Part shown: piece by piece, positions 1 through 5,318 of the stretch | How the letters are laid out: each line of letters starts with the position of its first letter | Position numbering within the stretch: position 1 is the first letter of the stretch | IMG/VR virus record: IMGVR_UViG_3300032006_000060 | Location: 1-28,835 of that record | Origin: a virus | Direction: 5' to 3' (one strand) | Length of the DNA: 28,835 nucleotides | Translations under genes and position numbers: made by a program | The notes under the pieces: generated by a model | Databases searched by the model: none | What the model saw: the letters and a program-made list of their open reading frames with translations, nothing else | What the model was told of the DNA's origin: nothing

Positions 1-1
1 A

Positions 2-247
2 TTCTTAACCTCTTCCATTCAAAATAACAACTTCTCTCCTCCTCCTCTAACTCTTTCTCTTTATAATCCTCAAACTAATTCCTTTCAATCTTCAACTCCT
101 CAACCTTTAACTCCTCAACCAATTCAACCTCAACCTCAACCAATTCAAACTCAACCAACTACTCCTCCTCTTCAACAACCTACCACATCTCAACCAACTC
201 AACCCACTCAACAAATTCCCACTTCACCACCTCACCCTTCCCTCTAA
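2..247 (+). CDS. 3' end of a P/Q/T-rich protein gene (partial, start outside window)
   Basis: An open frame enters from the left edge and ends at TAA 245-247, giving 81 visible residues. The second half is a run of Pro-Gln, Gln-Pro and Thr-Pro units, like a disordered linker or tail. Six TAA triplets occur before the end, all in the other two frames. Pro and Thr codons vary at the third base (CCT/CCA/CCC, ACT/ACC/ACA), as expected for real coding sequence. The coding strand has no G at all from 1 to 264, so every Gln is CAA and no Gly, Val, Ala, Asp, Glu, Met, Trp or Arg is possible. A strong terminator follows 18 bases after the stop, consistent with the end of a transcription unit. No family can be named from this fragment. 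It could instead be noncoding low-complexity DNA. Confidence 0.55.
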   Translation, partial: FLTSSIQNNNFSPPPLTLSLYNPQTNSFQSSTPQPLTPQPIQPQPQPIQTQPTTPPLQQPTTSQPTQPTQQIPTSPPHPSL

Positions 248-264
248 CTCTTTCCTAAACTTCT

Positions 265-288
265 GGGGCCTCGCGGCCCCATTTTTTT
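265..288 (+). terminator. Rho-independent terminator after the P/Q/T-rich gene
   Basis: GGGGCC (265-270), a TCGC loop and GGCCCC (275-280) form a perfect 6-bp GC stem, followed by A and seven T. The first G of the window is the first base of this stem. Confidence 0.9.
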
Positions 289-508
289 CTTGTGGACCGG
301 CACGTCTGTCCGGCATCGTAGAGCTCGGGGTGCTGACCGGCATCTTACAGAGTAGTTTACTTGAAGATATTCTCGAGGAATACCGGGAGAGTGACCCGCG
401 TCCTATCTTTTCCTCTCTCTCAACATCCTTTTAAAATTATCTCTGGTTGTCACTCAATAATTTTTTAAATCCTTCTTTCTTTTAATTTAACCAATCCGGA
501 GGTGCAAC
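289..508 (+). other. Intergenic region with repeated ACCGGCATC-like motifs and a short hairpin
   Basis: No credible gene is seen in the 220 bases between the terminator and the Zn-ribbon gene. It holds three copies of a GC-rich motif close to GACCGGCATC (295-304, 308-317, 335-344). A small inverted repeat, TATTC(368-372)/GAATA(378-382), has a 5-base TCGAG loop. A pyrimidine-rich stretch runs at about 405-435. The 3' end (497-503) is the GGAGGTG ribosome binding site of the next gene. A promoter for the early genes should lie here because transcription from the left is stopped at 288. I cannot place a confident sigma70 or T7-type promoter. Confidence 0.5.
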
Positions 509-664
509 ATGTGTCCATCATATAATCCAGACGAAGACTGGGAAGAACTCGAGGGCGAAGAAGCTCAGTGCTCTAACTGTTATCATGAAGAAGACTTTCC
601 TCATGAGACTTTAGTGCTCAACAAACATACACAGCAGACTTATTGTCTATACTGTCATAGATAA
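509..664 (+). CDS. Small Zn-ribbon-like protein (51 aa)
   Basis: ATG at 509 follows GGAGGTG with good spacing, and TAA is at 662-664. The 51-residue protein has an acidic N-terminal half (runs of D/E, residues 8-18). Two cysteine pairs follow, C21-x2-C24 and C46-x2-C49, with histidines at 26, 32, 40 and 50. This looks like a treble-clef or zinc-ribbon knuckle that could bind a host protein or nucleic acid. It is followed within 20 bases by a strong terminator, so it forms a one-gene unit and is likely among the first genes expressed. Function is unknown. The Zn-binding reading rests only on the CxxC pairs. Confidence 0.75.
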   Translation: MCPSYNPDEDWEELEGEEAQCSNCYHEEDFPHETLVLNKHTQQTYCLYCHR

Positions 665-680
665 AGAGAGAGAGAAAACT

Positions 681-708
681 GGGAGAGCCTTCGGGCTCTT
701 CCTTTTTT
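681..708 (+). terminator. Rho-independent terminator with TTCG tetraloop
   Basis: Stem 681-689 pairs with 694-702 (nine pairs with one G-T) around a TTCG tetraloop (690-693), followed by six T (703-708). Confidence 0.92.
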
Positions 709-750
709 AATAGTAACCACCATCATCCATCAACCATAAAGGAGAACTCT

Positions 751-960
751 ATGTTCCGTGAAACATCCGCTAAAGACCTTGAAGATAAAATCATCATACT
801 TGAAGCTAAACTTGATTTAATCTTAGCTAAACTTGATCCAAATCCTGAAGAGCTCTTATCAACATCTGAAATTAACATGATGAAATCTTGGAAAGCTCAA
901 GCAATCTCTATGGACGAAGAAAGATCTAATGAAGCTGATAACACACCTACAGGATCTTAA
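751..960 (+). CDS. Small acidic coiled-coil protein (69 aa)
   Basis: ATG at 751 follows AAGGAG at about 739-744. Residues 8-30 form a heptad-like helix rich in Leu, Ile, Lys and Glu (LEDKIIILEAKLDLILAKLD, from residue 10), so a short coiled coil and oligomerisation are likely. The C-terminal third is acidic and polar and probably disordered. The gene lies alone between two terminators (681-708 and 973-1004), so it has its own transcript. No family recognised. It could be a small early effector or adaptor, but nothing in the sequence shows a target. Confidence 0.7.
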   Translation: MFRETSAKDLEDKIIILEAKLDLILAKLDPNPEELLSTSEINMMKSWKAQAISMDEERSNEADNTPTGS

Positions 961-972
961 CCAATCTCTATT

Positions 973-1004
973 AAAATACCCTCACTGTCGCTCGGGTATT
1001 TTTT
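973..1004 (+). terminator. Rho-independent terminator (copy 1 of a duplicated element)
   Basis: AAAATACCC (973-981) pairs with GGGTATTTT (994-1002) around a 12-base loop, followed by more T. The element recurs at 5979-6010 with a single difference in the loop (A versus G). Confidence 0.85.
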
Positions 1005-1031
1005 AAATCCTTATCTTCTCTAATCATAAAT

Positions 1032-1165
1032 TATCTTGCAGTGGCTGTATTAATCCACGAAATGCAGATACCTGATGTACACACATCTTAGGAGAAGTAA
1101 AGCCACAGTCTACAGTGAGCATCGTGTAGACATGCCTGAGTAAGCATCATAAAACTGCTCATCTT
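1032..1165 (+). ncRNA. Structured leader upstream of the SSB gene
   Basis: The 238 bases between the terminator and the SSB start hold no gene but several hairpins in series. These are TATC-T-TGCA-GTGG (1032-1044) with CCAC-GAAA-TGCA-GATA (1055-1070); GATGT/ACATC (1075-1079/1084-1088); a perfect 7-bp GTCTACA/TGTAGAC (1108-1114/1125-1131) with a 10-base loop; and ATGC/GCAT (1132-1135/1144-1147). GTGGCT (1041-1046) can alternatively pair with AGCCAC (1101-1106), which would be exclusive with the first hairpin. The two exclusive folds suggest a leader with regulatory potential, an attenuator-type switch or processing substrate. I do not recognise a known riboswitch class. A DNA role (origin or hairpin promoter) is equally possible. 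Confidence 0.45.
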
Positions 1166-1175
1166 TATTTTAACC
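1136..1175 (+). repeat. Intergenic repeat copy A (partner at 3313-3347)
   Basis: The segment CCTGAG...GCAT..AT..AAAACTGCTCAT...TTTTAAC is shared, with small gaps, with 3313-3347. Copy A ends 24 bases before the SSB start and copy B ends 20 bases before the gene at 3367. Both are followed by a short AT-rich ribosome-binding region. It may be a weak terminator/processing hairpin (TGAG...CTCA) or a shared promoter. Confidence 0.5.
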
Positions 1176-1198
1176 TCTAGCATAGAAAGGTACTATTC

Positions 1199-1690
1199 AT
1201 GCAGAATTTTGAAGCACGTAATTATCGTATAGATAATGTAGAATTAAATTGGGCTAAATTAGCCAGACCTGTCAACCCATTCGGCACAGAGCAATGGGAA
1301 CTTCAGATAGCTACAAAAGATAAAGCTATCGCAGAAAACTGGGCTGCTAATCATTTCACAGTTAAAAATGATAAAGTAGATCCTGAAAAATTCACAGTTT
1401 CTCTAAAGCGAAAAGCTGTTAAAGCAGATGGATCAGCCAATGGTCCTGTTAAAGTTGTAGACGCTCAAGCACAGCCTTTTGCAGATGTCTCTACAATCGG
1501 CAATGGTTCTACTGGAAACGTTGTTGTATACCAATACGCTTATGAAACAGCTGGTCGTAGTGGTATCGCTAGTTCTCTTACAGCAGTTCAGATTCTTAGT
1601 CTTAAAGAATACTCTGGTGCTGTAATGTTTGAACCAGTAGCTGTAGACACACCAGCAGAATCTGGAACCGCAGAACAGATGCCGTTCTAG
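1199..1690 (+). CDS. Single-stranded DNA-binding protein, T7 gp2.5-like
   Basis: A 163-residue protein in the position and style of phage SSBs. It has an OB-fold-like N-terminal part (VNPFGTEQWELQI at 26-38) and a conserved core motif (IGNGSTGNVVVYQY, from residue 100). The C-terminal tail is flexible and mildly acidic, ending in Phe (EQMPF). In T7 gp2.5 such a tail with terminal Phe contacts DNA polymerase and the primase-helicase, both of which are encoded here. The likely role is to coat exposed ssDNA and coordinate the replisome. The start at 1199 is preceded by AGAAAGG (1184-1190). It has its own structured leader and is separated by a UUCG hairpin from the next gene, so it may be made at a different level from the small early genes. 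If the phage uses an N4-like virion RNA polymerase, SSB could also aid promoter melting, but that is inference. Confidence 0.85.
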   Translation: MQNFEARNYRIDNVELNWAKLARPVNPFGTEQWELQIATKDKAIAENWAANHFTVKNDKVDPEKFTVSLKRKAVKADGSANGPVKVVDAQAQPFADVSTIGNGSTGNVVVYQYAYETAGRSGIASSLTAVQILSLKEYSGAVMFEPVAVDTPAESGTAEQMPF

Positions 1691-1704
1691 CACTGATGGA
1701 CATT

Positions 1705-1736
1705 GAGGCTAGGAAATCTTCGGATCTCCTAGTCTC
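1705..1736 (+). promoter_or_regulatory. Strong UUCG-capped hairpin between SSB and the next gene
   Basis: GAGGCTAGGA (1705-1714) pairs with TCCTAGTCTC (1727-1736), ten pairs including one G-T. An inner ATC/GAT stem is capped by TTCG. Only CCTTT follows, so it is a poor terminator. It is more likely an RNA processing or stabilising hairpin, or a leaky terminator. Confidence 0.7.
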
Positions 1737-1770
1737 CTTTAAAATAATCCTACCGACATCCGGAGGTTCT

Positions 1771-2076
1771 ATGAAAGATCTAAAAGCACGTTGTACTAAT
1801 ACTAAACAGGTAATTCTCACTGATCCGATGGATGAAGATGAGATTATTGGGTTAATCGCTTTAGCGAGCTCACTTGGCATTGAAGTAACTGTAAGTCAAT
1901 CTGCTAAAATACTATTATTCAAATGTGACACTCTTACTGAAGTGTTCGACATTCTATCAGAGTTTGGTCTGATGGAATACATCGGTAGTCTCCGAGAAAT
2001 TATTGAATGGACTATTATTCGTGGAGACTCAAGCAATCCTGCTAAAATAATTAAATTTAAACCAAAAGAAAGATAA
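1771..2076 (+). CDS. Conserved-looking hypothetical protein (101 aa)
   Basis: The start at 1771 is chosen because GGAGG (1762-1766) lies just upstream. An in-frame ATG at 1696 would put the UUCG hairpin (1705-1736) inside the coding region and has no ribosome binding site. The protein has an early basic segment (MKDLKARC), an acidic loop (MDEDE) and alternating hydrophobic stretches that look like a small alpha/beta domain (IIGLIALASSLGIEVTVSQS, then ILLFKC). It ends in a Lys-rich tail (IIKFKPKER). The sequence suggests a soluble globular protein. No family is recognised. It precedes the lipoprotein gene by 3 bases and starts the long run of small genes. Confidence 0.75.
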   Translation: MKDLKARCTNTKQVILTDPMDEDEIIGLIALASSLGIEVTVSQSAKILLFKCDTLTEVFDILSEFGLMEYIGSLREIIEWTIIRGDSSNPAKIIKFKPKER

Positions 2077-2079
2077 GCT

Positions 2080-2277
2080 ATGAAATATTTAATCATACTA
2101 TTATCAGCTGGTGCTCTTGCTAGCTGCTCATTTATGCCACCACCTCTAAATGATCCCCATATTTCTACCTTTGGTAAGAAGTGTAATGAAGAAGTATGGA
2201 GTTACGTTTGGATTACTAAGAGAGGCGAGAATCTTACAGCATCTGAAGAGAACTGTAAAATTCCGATTAAACAATGA
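2080..2277 (+). CDS. Small predicted lipoprotein (65 aa)
   Basis: The N-terminus is a lipoprotein signal peptide: Lys2, a hydrophobic stretch (LIILLSAGA) and a lipobox LASC with the modified Cys at residue 16. The mature part of about 50 residues is short and polar, with two further cysteines (35 and 59), and would sit on a membrane surface. A lipoprotein made early by a phage is often used to alter the host envelope, for example to block superinfection, as with T5 Llp or certain prophage lipoproteins. That function is inference from localisation only. It lies 3 bases after the preceding gene and overlaps the next by 4 (ATGA), so translation is coupled. Confidence 0.75.
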   Translation: MKYLIILLSAGALASCSFMPPPLNDPHISTFGKKCNEEVWSYVWITKRGENLTASEENCKIPIKQ

Positions 2278-2462
2278 ATGATAATAATAAACCTGTTGAA
2301 GGTCTGAAAGGTAAATTCGTTTCAGAACCTAAAGACTTTAGTGTTCCTTTAATGACTGAAGAATTCAAAAAGAATTATGCAGCAGATCTTAAAGAACAAA
2401 TCATTAGAAAAGCTAAAGTTAATCGTGAGTGGGCAAAAGACCACTTAGAAATTATTATGTAG
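2274..2462 (+). CDS. Hypothetical small protein (62 aa)
   Basis: ATG at 2274 overlaps the lipoprotein stop (ATGA), implying translational coupling. The 62 residues are charged and mostly helical in character. There is a disordered N-terminus (NDNNKPVEG), a Pro-containing segment and a Lys/Glu-rich helix (residues 30-60). There is no signal peptide, membrane segment or cysteine. Family not recognised. It is followed after 12 bases by the 170-residue gene, with AGAAAGGA between the two. Confidence 0.65.
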   Translation: MNDNNKPVEGLKGKFVSEPKDFSVPLMTEEFKKNYAADLKEQIIRKAKVNREWAKDHLEIIM

Positions 2463-2474
2463 AAAGGACTGCTT

Positions 2475-2987
2475 ATGTCAGTTTATAGATTACCTCGAAA
2501 TCGTAAAAATGATTATCGTACACCTAGTTATCGTTTCACAGTAGCTAGTAAAGATGATCCAAGTCTAGTTGCTCTTAGAGAAGGTATTACTTTAAGAAAT
2601 GCTCAAGTAAGAAAACGTGCTAGAACTTGGCAGAAAATTAATGAATATGATAAACTATACACTGTCAGACTTATGGGACGTGGACCACGAAGATGGCATA
2701 CTAAATATCAACCAACCACTGCAAGATACTTAAAAGGTTCATTCGGTATTCCTCAGCATCAAAAGTTATTACATGGTAATGCTGATTCTAATTTAAACCA
2801 TAAGTTTGCTGAAGAGTTTGATGTTTATGTACATAGATCTACAGAAATGGAAGATGCTCTTCAAACTGAAATAGAAACTGGTCAAAGTCCTGGAGTTCAA
2901 AGACAAATTGAAAATCTTAAGCATGAAATTTGGAATCTTGAATTCAAAGCCAGAAATACTCTTAGAGATTCCAGAGTCAAAGTATGA
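2475..2987 (+). CDS. Basic hypothetical protein (170 aa)
   Basis: ATG at 2475 follows AAAGGA at 2462-2467. This is the largest product of the small-gene run. The first 110 residues are strongly basic (for example YRLPRNRKNDYRTPSYR near the start, RKRARTWQK, GRGPRRWHTKYQP), with many Arg, Tyr and Trp, suggesting nucleic-acid binding. From about residue 120 it becomes an acidic then mixed helix (EMEDALQTEIETG; QIENLKHEIWNLEFK) that looks like a coiled coil. No catalytic motif is visible and no family is recognised. It could be a DNA- or RNA-binding early protein. The stop overlaps the next start (ATGA, 2984-2987). Confidence 0.7.
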   Translation: MSVYRLPRNRKNDYRTPSYRFTVASKDDPSLVALREGITLRNAQVRKRARTWQKINEYDKLYTVRLMGRGPRRWHTKYQPTTARYLKGSFGIPQHQKLLHGNADSNLNHKFAEEFDVYVHRSTEMEDALQTEIETGQSPGVQRQIENLKHEIWNLEFKARNTLRDSRVKV

Positions 2988-3208
2988 CTATAGAACAGCT
3001 TGATAAAGTCATTAACATACTAAAAGATGCAAAGTCTGCTATCTTATATATTAATGATCCAGCAGTTGAGAGAACTTGTTATACTTGTGCAGATAAAGTT
3101 ATTCGATTAGAAAATCTTAATGATGCACAATCTCTTGATGAAGTTGAAATCTTTATTAATGATTCTATTGATGAATTAAATTGGCTTAGGAATGAATTAC
3201 ATGCATAA
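2984..3208 (+). CDS. Hypothetical acidic helical protein (74 aa)
   Basis: It starts in an ATGA overlap with the preceding gene, and its last 8 bases overlap the next start at 3201. The product is acidic and probably all-helical, with a repeated pattern of Leu/Ile and Asp/Glu (TIEQLDKVINILKDAK; LDEVEIFINDSIDELNWL). A central CYTC pair (C32, C35) has no partner pair, so metal binding is doubtful unless it dimerises. Not recognised. Confidence 0.65.
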   Translation: MTIEQLDKVINILKDAKSAILYINDPAVERTCYTCADKVIRLENLNDAQSLDEVEIFINDSIDELNWLRNELHA

Positions 3209-3302
3209 CGATAATATTAGTCCTTTATGGGAAATTGCCGGTATAGCAGCAGGTTTCTTTATTATATTACGTGCTATAATGTACTGGTGGTCTTATAAAT
3301 AA
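3201..3302 (+). CDS. Single-pass membrane microprotein (33 aa)
   Basis: ATG at 3201 lies inside the end of the preceding gene in another frame. The frame runs to TAA 3300-3302. The 33 residues hold a short polar N-terminus (MHNDNISPLWE), one hydrophobic segment (IAGIAAGFFIILRAIMYWW) and a SYK end. That is the size and shape of a phage inner-membrane microprotein. The translational overlap and the following hairpin (3315-3337) support a real gene at the end of a sub-operon. Function unknown; inhibition of a host membrane protein is one possibility. Confidence 0.6.
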   Translation: MHNDNISPLWEIAGIAAGFFIILRAIMYWWSYK

Positions 3303-3312
3303 TAACTAAAAT

Positions 3313-3347
3313 CCTGAGCATGATTTAAAACTGCTCATTCCTTTTAA
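3313..3347 (+). repeat. Intergenic repeat copy B containing a terminator-like hairpin
   Basis: TGAGCA (3315-3320) pairs with TGCTCA (3332-3337) around an 11-base AT-rich loop, followed by TTCCTTTT. This would be a weak terminator. The whole segment resembles 1136-1175 upstream of SSB. Confidence 0.6.
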
Positions 3348-3366
3348 CAACTTATAGGTAAAGAAA

Positions 3367-3579
3367 ATGTTTGAAGCATTTGTATTAGTATGCTATATGG
3401 GTAATGTAAACTACTGCAAACCCGTAAAAGATACTCGTGGACCATATGAAGAAATTCAAATGTGTCACAGTCGTCTTGAAGAAATGAAAGATGATCTAAT
3501 AAATATATTCCCTGAAACCAAGCTCTTACCACATACAGGCTATTGTGGAAAAGCTAAAGAAGAAAGGATAGCCTTATGA
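3367..3579 (+). CDS. Small cysteine-containing protein, possibly exported (70 aa)
   Basis: ATG at 3367 follows TAGGTAAAG at about 3355. The N-terminus is hydrophobic (FEAFVLVCYMGNV) but short and lacks a basic residue, so export is uncertain. Four cysteines (9, 17, 33, 60) and a DTRGPYEEIQMC segment resemble a family of small secreted-type proteins I associate with marine phages, where a DTRGPY-like box precedes a conserved Cys. That family link is from memory and unverified. The stop overlaps the next start (ATGA, 3576-3579). Confidence 0.65.
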   Translation: MFEAFVLVCYMGNVNYCKPVKDTRGPYEEIQMCHSRLEEMKDDLINIFPETKLLPHTGYCGKAKEERIAL

Positions 3580-3743
3580 AGGATGATGATTACTACAAAG
3601 AATACTTTAATTTCTTAGATGAACTTCGAGAAAGTGGAGTAACAAATATGTTTGGTGCAGTTCCATATTTAATGGATGAATTCGTATTAGATAAAGATGA
3701 AGCACTTAATATTCTTAGTAAATGGATGGAGAGTTATCAATGA
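3576..3743 (+). CDS. Conserved small phage protein with an NMFGA motif (55 aa)
   Basis: It starts in an ATGA overlap after GAAAGGA. The 55 residues read as an acidic helical protein with a central RESGVTNMFGAVPYL block (residues 18-32), an acidic FVLDKDEA segment and KWMESY at the end. I recognise this SGVTNMFGAxPYL...LSxWM layout as a recurrent small hypothetical protein of marine phages. No biochemical role is known to me. The motif-rich middle of such a short protein argues for a conserved partner-binding role. Confidence 0.75.
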   Translation: MKDDDYYKEYFNFLDELRESGVTNMFGAVPYLMDEFVLDKDEALNILSKWMESYQ

Positions 3744-4021
3744 GTTTATCTACACTTTATAAAGACATCGTTAAAGAAATCGAAGCCTCTACTGAAACAG
3801 AACTTGATGATATGGGACATGCAATTTATGATATGATCCAAGATAGAAAAGATTATGTTAGAAATACTCTTTATGAAACTATTATAAATCATCATAAATG
3901 TACTGAAACTGTTGAAGATCTAGAAATTATCATTAAAGGTAATAGTAGATATGAAAACCTTGATGATATGCTTGAAGCTCTATTTTGTGATAATCTTAAA
4001 TCTGCTTTTGGTATAAACTAA
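3740..4021 (+). CDS. Hypothetical acidic protein (93 aa)
   Basis: An in-frame ATG exists at 3722, but 3740 is preferred. It sits in an ATGA overlap with the preceding stop, like its neighbours, and has GGAGAG (3728-3733) at proper distance. The product is acidic and helix-rich (LYKDIVKEIEASTETELDDM; MIQDRKDYVRNTLYETIINH), with two cysteines and a histidine cluster (NHHKC). No known domain is recognised. Its TAA overlaps the next ATG by one base. Confidence 0.65.
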   Translation: MSLSTLYKDIVKEIEASTETELDDMGHAIYDMIQDRKDYVRNTLYETIINHHKCTETVEDLEIIIKGNSRYENLDDMLEALFCDNLKSAFGIN

Positions 4022-4161
4022 TGACTCATATATTATTCACAGTTATCCTTGTTTCTGCTATAGCATACTATATGAAACTAGATAAAAATTCTTATCTACT
4101 TGCTATGGTTACTATCATCCCTTTAATGATTGCTTATAAATTATATCTAGGAGAGTTATAA
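4021..4161 (+). CDS. Two-pass membrane microprotein (46 aa)
   Basis: TAATG overlaps link it to the genes on both sides (4021 and 4161). The 46 residues contain two hydrophobic segments, ILFTVILVSAIAYYM (4-18) and YLLAMVTIIPLMIAYKLYL (25-43). A short polar turn (KLDKNS) joins them into a helical hairpin. Size and topology recall small phage holins, but its place among early genes, far from the lysozyme-bearing late cluster, makes a holin less likely. An early host-membrane effector fits better. AGGAGAG at its 3' end serves the next gene. Confidence 0.6.
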   Translation: MTHILFTVILVSAIAYYMKLDKNSYLLAMVTIIPLMIAYKLYLGEL

Positions 4162-4328
4162 TGGAATTAAAATTTAAATTGTTACTATCTGAAAAAGAAA
4201 GAGATCTTATAATCGATCTTATTGAACATCGAGTATTCTTAATTAATTCTAGACTTGATGAAGAAAAGAAATCTGTCGATTGTAAAGAACTTGATATGCT
4301 TCGTAAAATAGGAGATCGTTTAACATGA
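4161..4328 (+). CDS. Hypothetical small helical protein (55 aa)
   Basis: ATG at 4161 follows AGGAGAG and overlaps the preceding TAA. The product is a charged helix (LSEKERDLIIDLIEHRVFLI, then SRLDEEKKSVDCKELDMLRK) with heptad character, so likely a small dimeric coiled coil. One Cys. Not recognised. The stop is embedded in the next ATGA (4325-4328). Confidence 0.65.
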   Translation: MELKFKLLLSEKERDLIIDLIEHRVFLINSRLDEEKKSVDCKELDMLRKIGDRLT

Positions 4329-4552
4329 TACATAAAAATCTATTTGATCATAATAAATTTGGTGATTCTATTAATTACAACGTATTAGTATGTAATCAAC
4401 AATATTCTGAAAAGAAAATTGCAATCAAAGTAGAAGAAATTGAATCAATTGAAGAATGGAATACTAATTCTTTATGTATATACATGCGATCAGGTACCAG
4501 ACTTTATGTTAAAGGCAAACTATCAGATATATTTAAGGATATAAAGAAATGA
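4325..4552 (+). CDS. Hypothetical protein (75 aa)
   Basis: It is linked by ATGA overlaps on both sides. The sequence suggests a small beta-rich fold: alternating segments NYNVLVCNQQ, KKIAIKVEEIESIEEW, SLCIYMRSGTRLYVKGKL, then a short Lys-rich helix. The pattern is reminiscent of small SH3- or Sm-like barrels, but no diagnostic motif is present, so no function is assigned. Confidence 0.65.
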   Translation: MIHKNLFDHNKFGDSINYNVLVCNQQYSEKKIAIKVEEIESIEEWNTNSLCIYMRSGTRLYVKGKLSDIFKDIKK

Positions 4553-4782
4553 TTAAATTATTCCACTTCGACGTTTCTGAAAGATCTTCTGTTGATAACC
4601 GAGTTCGAGCATTTGCTAAAGCTACAGCTCTTGATCTCGGATTAATTACTAAAGAAGAAATTAAAACTAAACAAAAAATAAATGGAACTCACTGGGTTCC
4701 GTTAGGTTCTTTCAAAAATAAGAAAGATGCTTATGACTATATTCAAGTTCTTCGTGATGAACAGAAAGCGAATAGAGTATGA
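4549..4782 (+). CDS. Hypothetical basic protein (77 aa)
   Basis: It is linked by ATGA overlaps on both sides. The product is basic and mixed: FHFDVSERSSVDNRVRAFAK, a Lys-rich linker (KEEIKTKQKI), then GTHWVPLGSFKNKKDAYDYI and a helical end. The second half resembles a small beta-beta-alpha unit. No known family or active-site motif is seen. Confidence 0.65.
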   Translation: MIKLFHFDVSERSSVDNRVRAFAKATALDLGLITKEEIKTKQKINGTHWVPLGSFKNKKDAYDYIQVLRDEQKANRV

Positions 4783-5135
4783 AAGCAATACTTATAAATC
4801 CTATTGACGAAACCATTAAAGAAGTATTTTATGAAGGAAATAAACAATATTCAAGATTACATTGGATGCAAGATACTATAAATTGTAATACAATTGATGG
4901 TGTACGTTTAGATGAATGGGGCCAATATATGTATATTGATGATGAAGGAATGCTTTCAAATATGAATTACTTCTTTAGATATACTAATAATGATTATTAT
5001 GTAGAACCTATATTAATAGCAGGAAAAGCTTTAGCTGTAGGAACCAATGAAGAAGGTGACGATATAGAACCTGAAATAACTATTGGTGAATTAAGATCTA
5101 GAATACAATTTCTAGGTAGAAAGGCGTTGCATTAA
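4779..5135 (+). CDS. Hypothetical acidic protein (118 aa)
   Basis: It starts in an ATGA overlap. The protein is acidic and rich in aromatic residues (YSRLHWMQDT, WGQYMYIDDEGMLSNMNYFF, NNDYYVEPILIAGKALAVG). This looks like a compact beta-sheet protein, with repeated DE-containing turns and an acidic loop before the last helix. The layout (initial INPIDETI, a D-E-W-G-Q-Y motif, then PILIAGKALAVG) recalls a small hypothetical family common in phages, but I cannot name it. TAA overlaps the next ATG. Confidence 0.7.
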   Translation: MKAILINPIDETIKEVFYEGNKQYSRLHWMQDTINCNTIDGVRLDEWGQYMYIDDEGMLSNMNYFFRYTNNDYYVEPILIAGKALAVGTNEEGDDIEPEITIGELRSRIQFLGRKALH

Positions 5136-5314
5136 TGACTAGAAAACACTTCAAGGCTTTAGCACAATTTGCAGGTTCTAATAATTTAGATGATGATCTA
5201 ATTGTAGAACTCGCTGATGTATGTAAAAGTTTTAATAGAAGATTCGATCGCAATAGATTCTTTGACGCAGTTATTGCTCAAAGAACTCAATTAGATCGAG
5301 AAAAGTTAAGATGA
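5135..5314 (+). CDS. Small conserved phage protein, MTRKHF family (59 aa)
   Basis: ATG at 5135 shares its first base with the preceding TAA, and the frame closes at TGA 5312-5314. The 59 residues start MTRKHFKALAQFAG and end with FNRRFDRNRFFDAVIAQRTQ. The MTRKHF...LA...FxxxNxRFDRxRF pattern is a recurrent short hypothetical protein in marine phages (from memory). It is basic and helical, perhaps nucleic-acid or protein binding. It is the last gene of the small-gene run; five bases after it begins a structured RNA and then a terminator. Confidence 0.75.
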   Translation: MTRKHFKALAQFAGSNNLDDDLIVELADVCKSFNRRFDRNRFFDAVIAQRTQLDREKLR

Positions 5315-5318
5315 GTTT

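Noticed and set aside
1041-1090. Hammerhead ribozyme (GAAA near 1059 and CTGATG near 1072)
   Set aside because: The order and spacing of the core segments do not allow the three hammerhead stems to close.
1696-1770. Upstream start for the gene ending at 2076
   Set aside because: No ribosome binding site, and a strong UUCG hairpin lies inside. GGAGG points to 1771.
3722-3739. Upstream in-frame ATG for the gene ending at 4021
   Set aside because: The start at 3740 has the ATGA overlap typical of neighbours and GGAGAG at proper distance.
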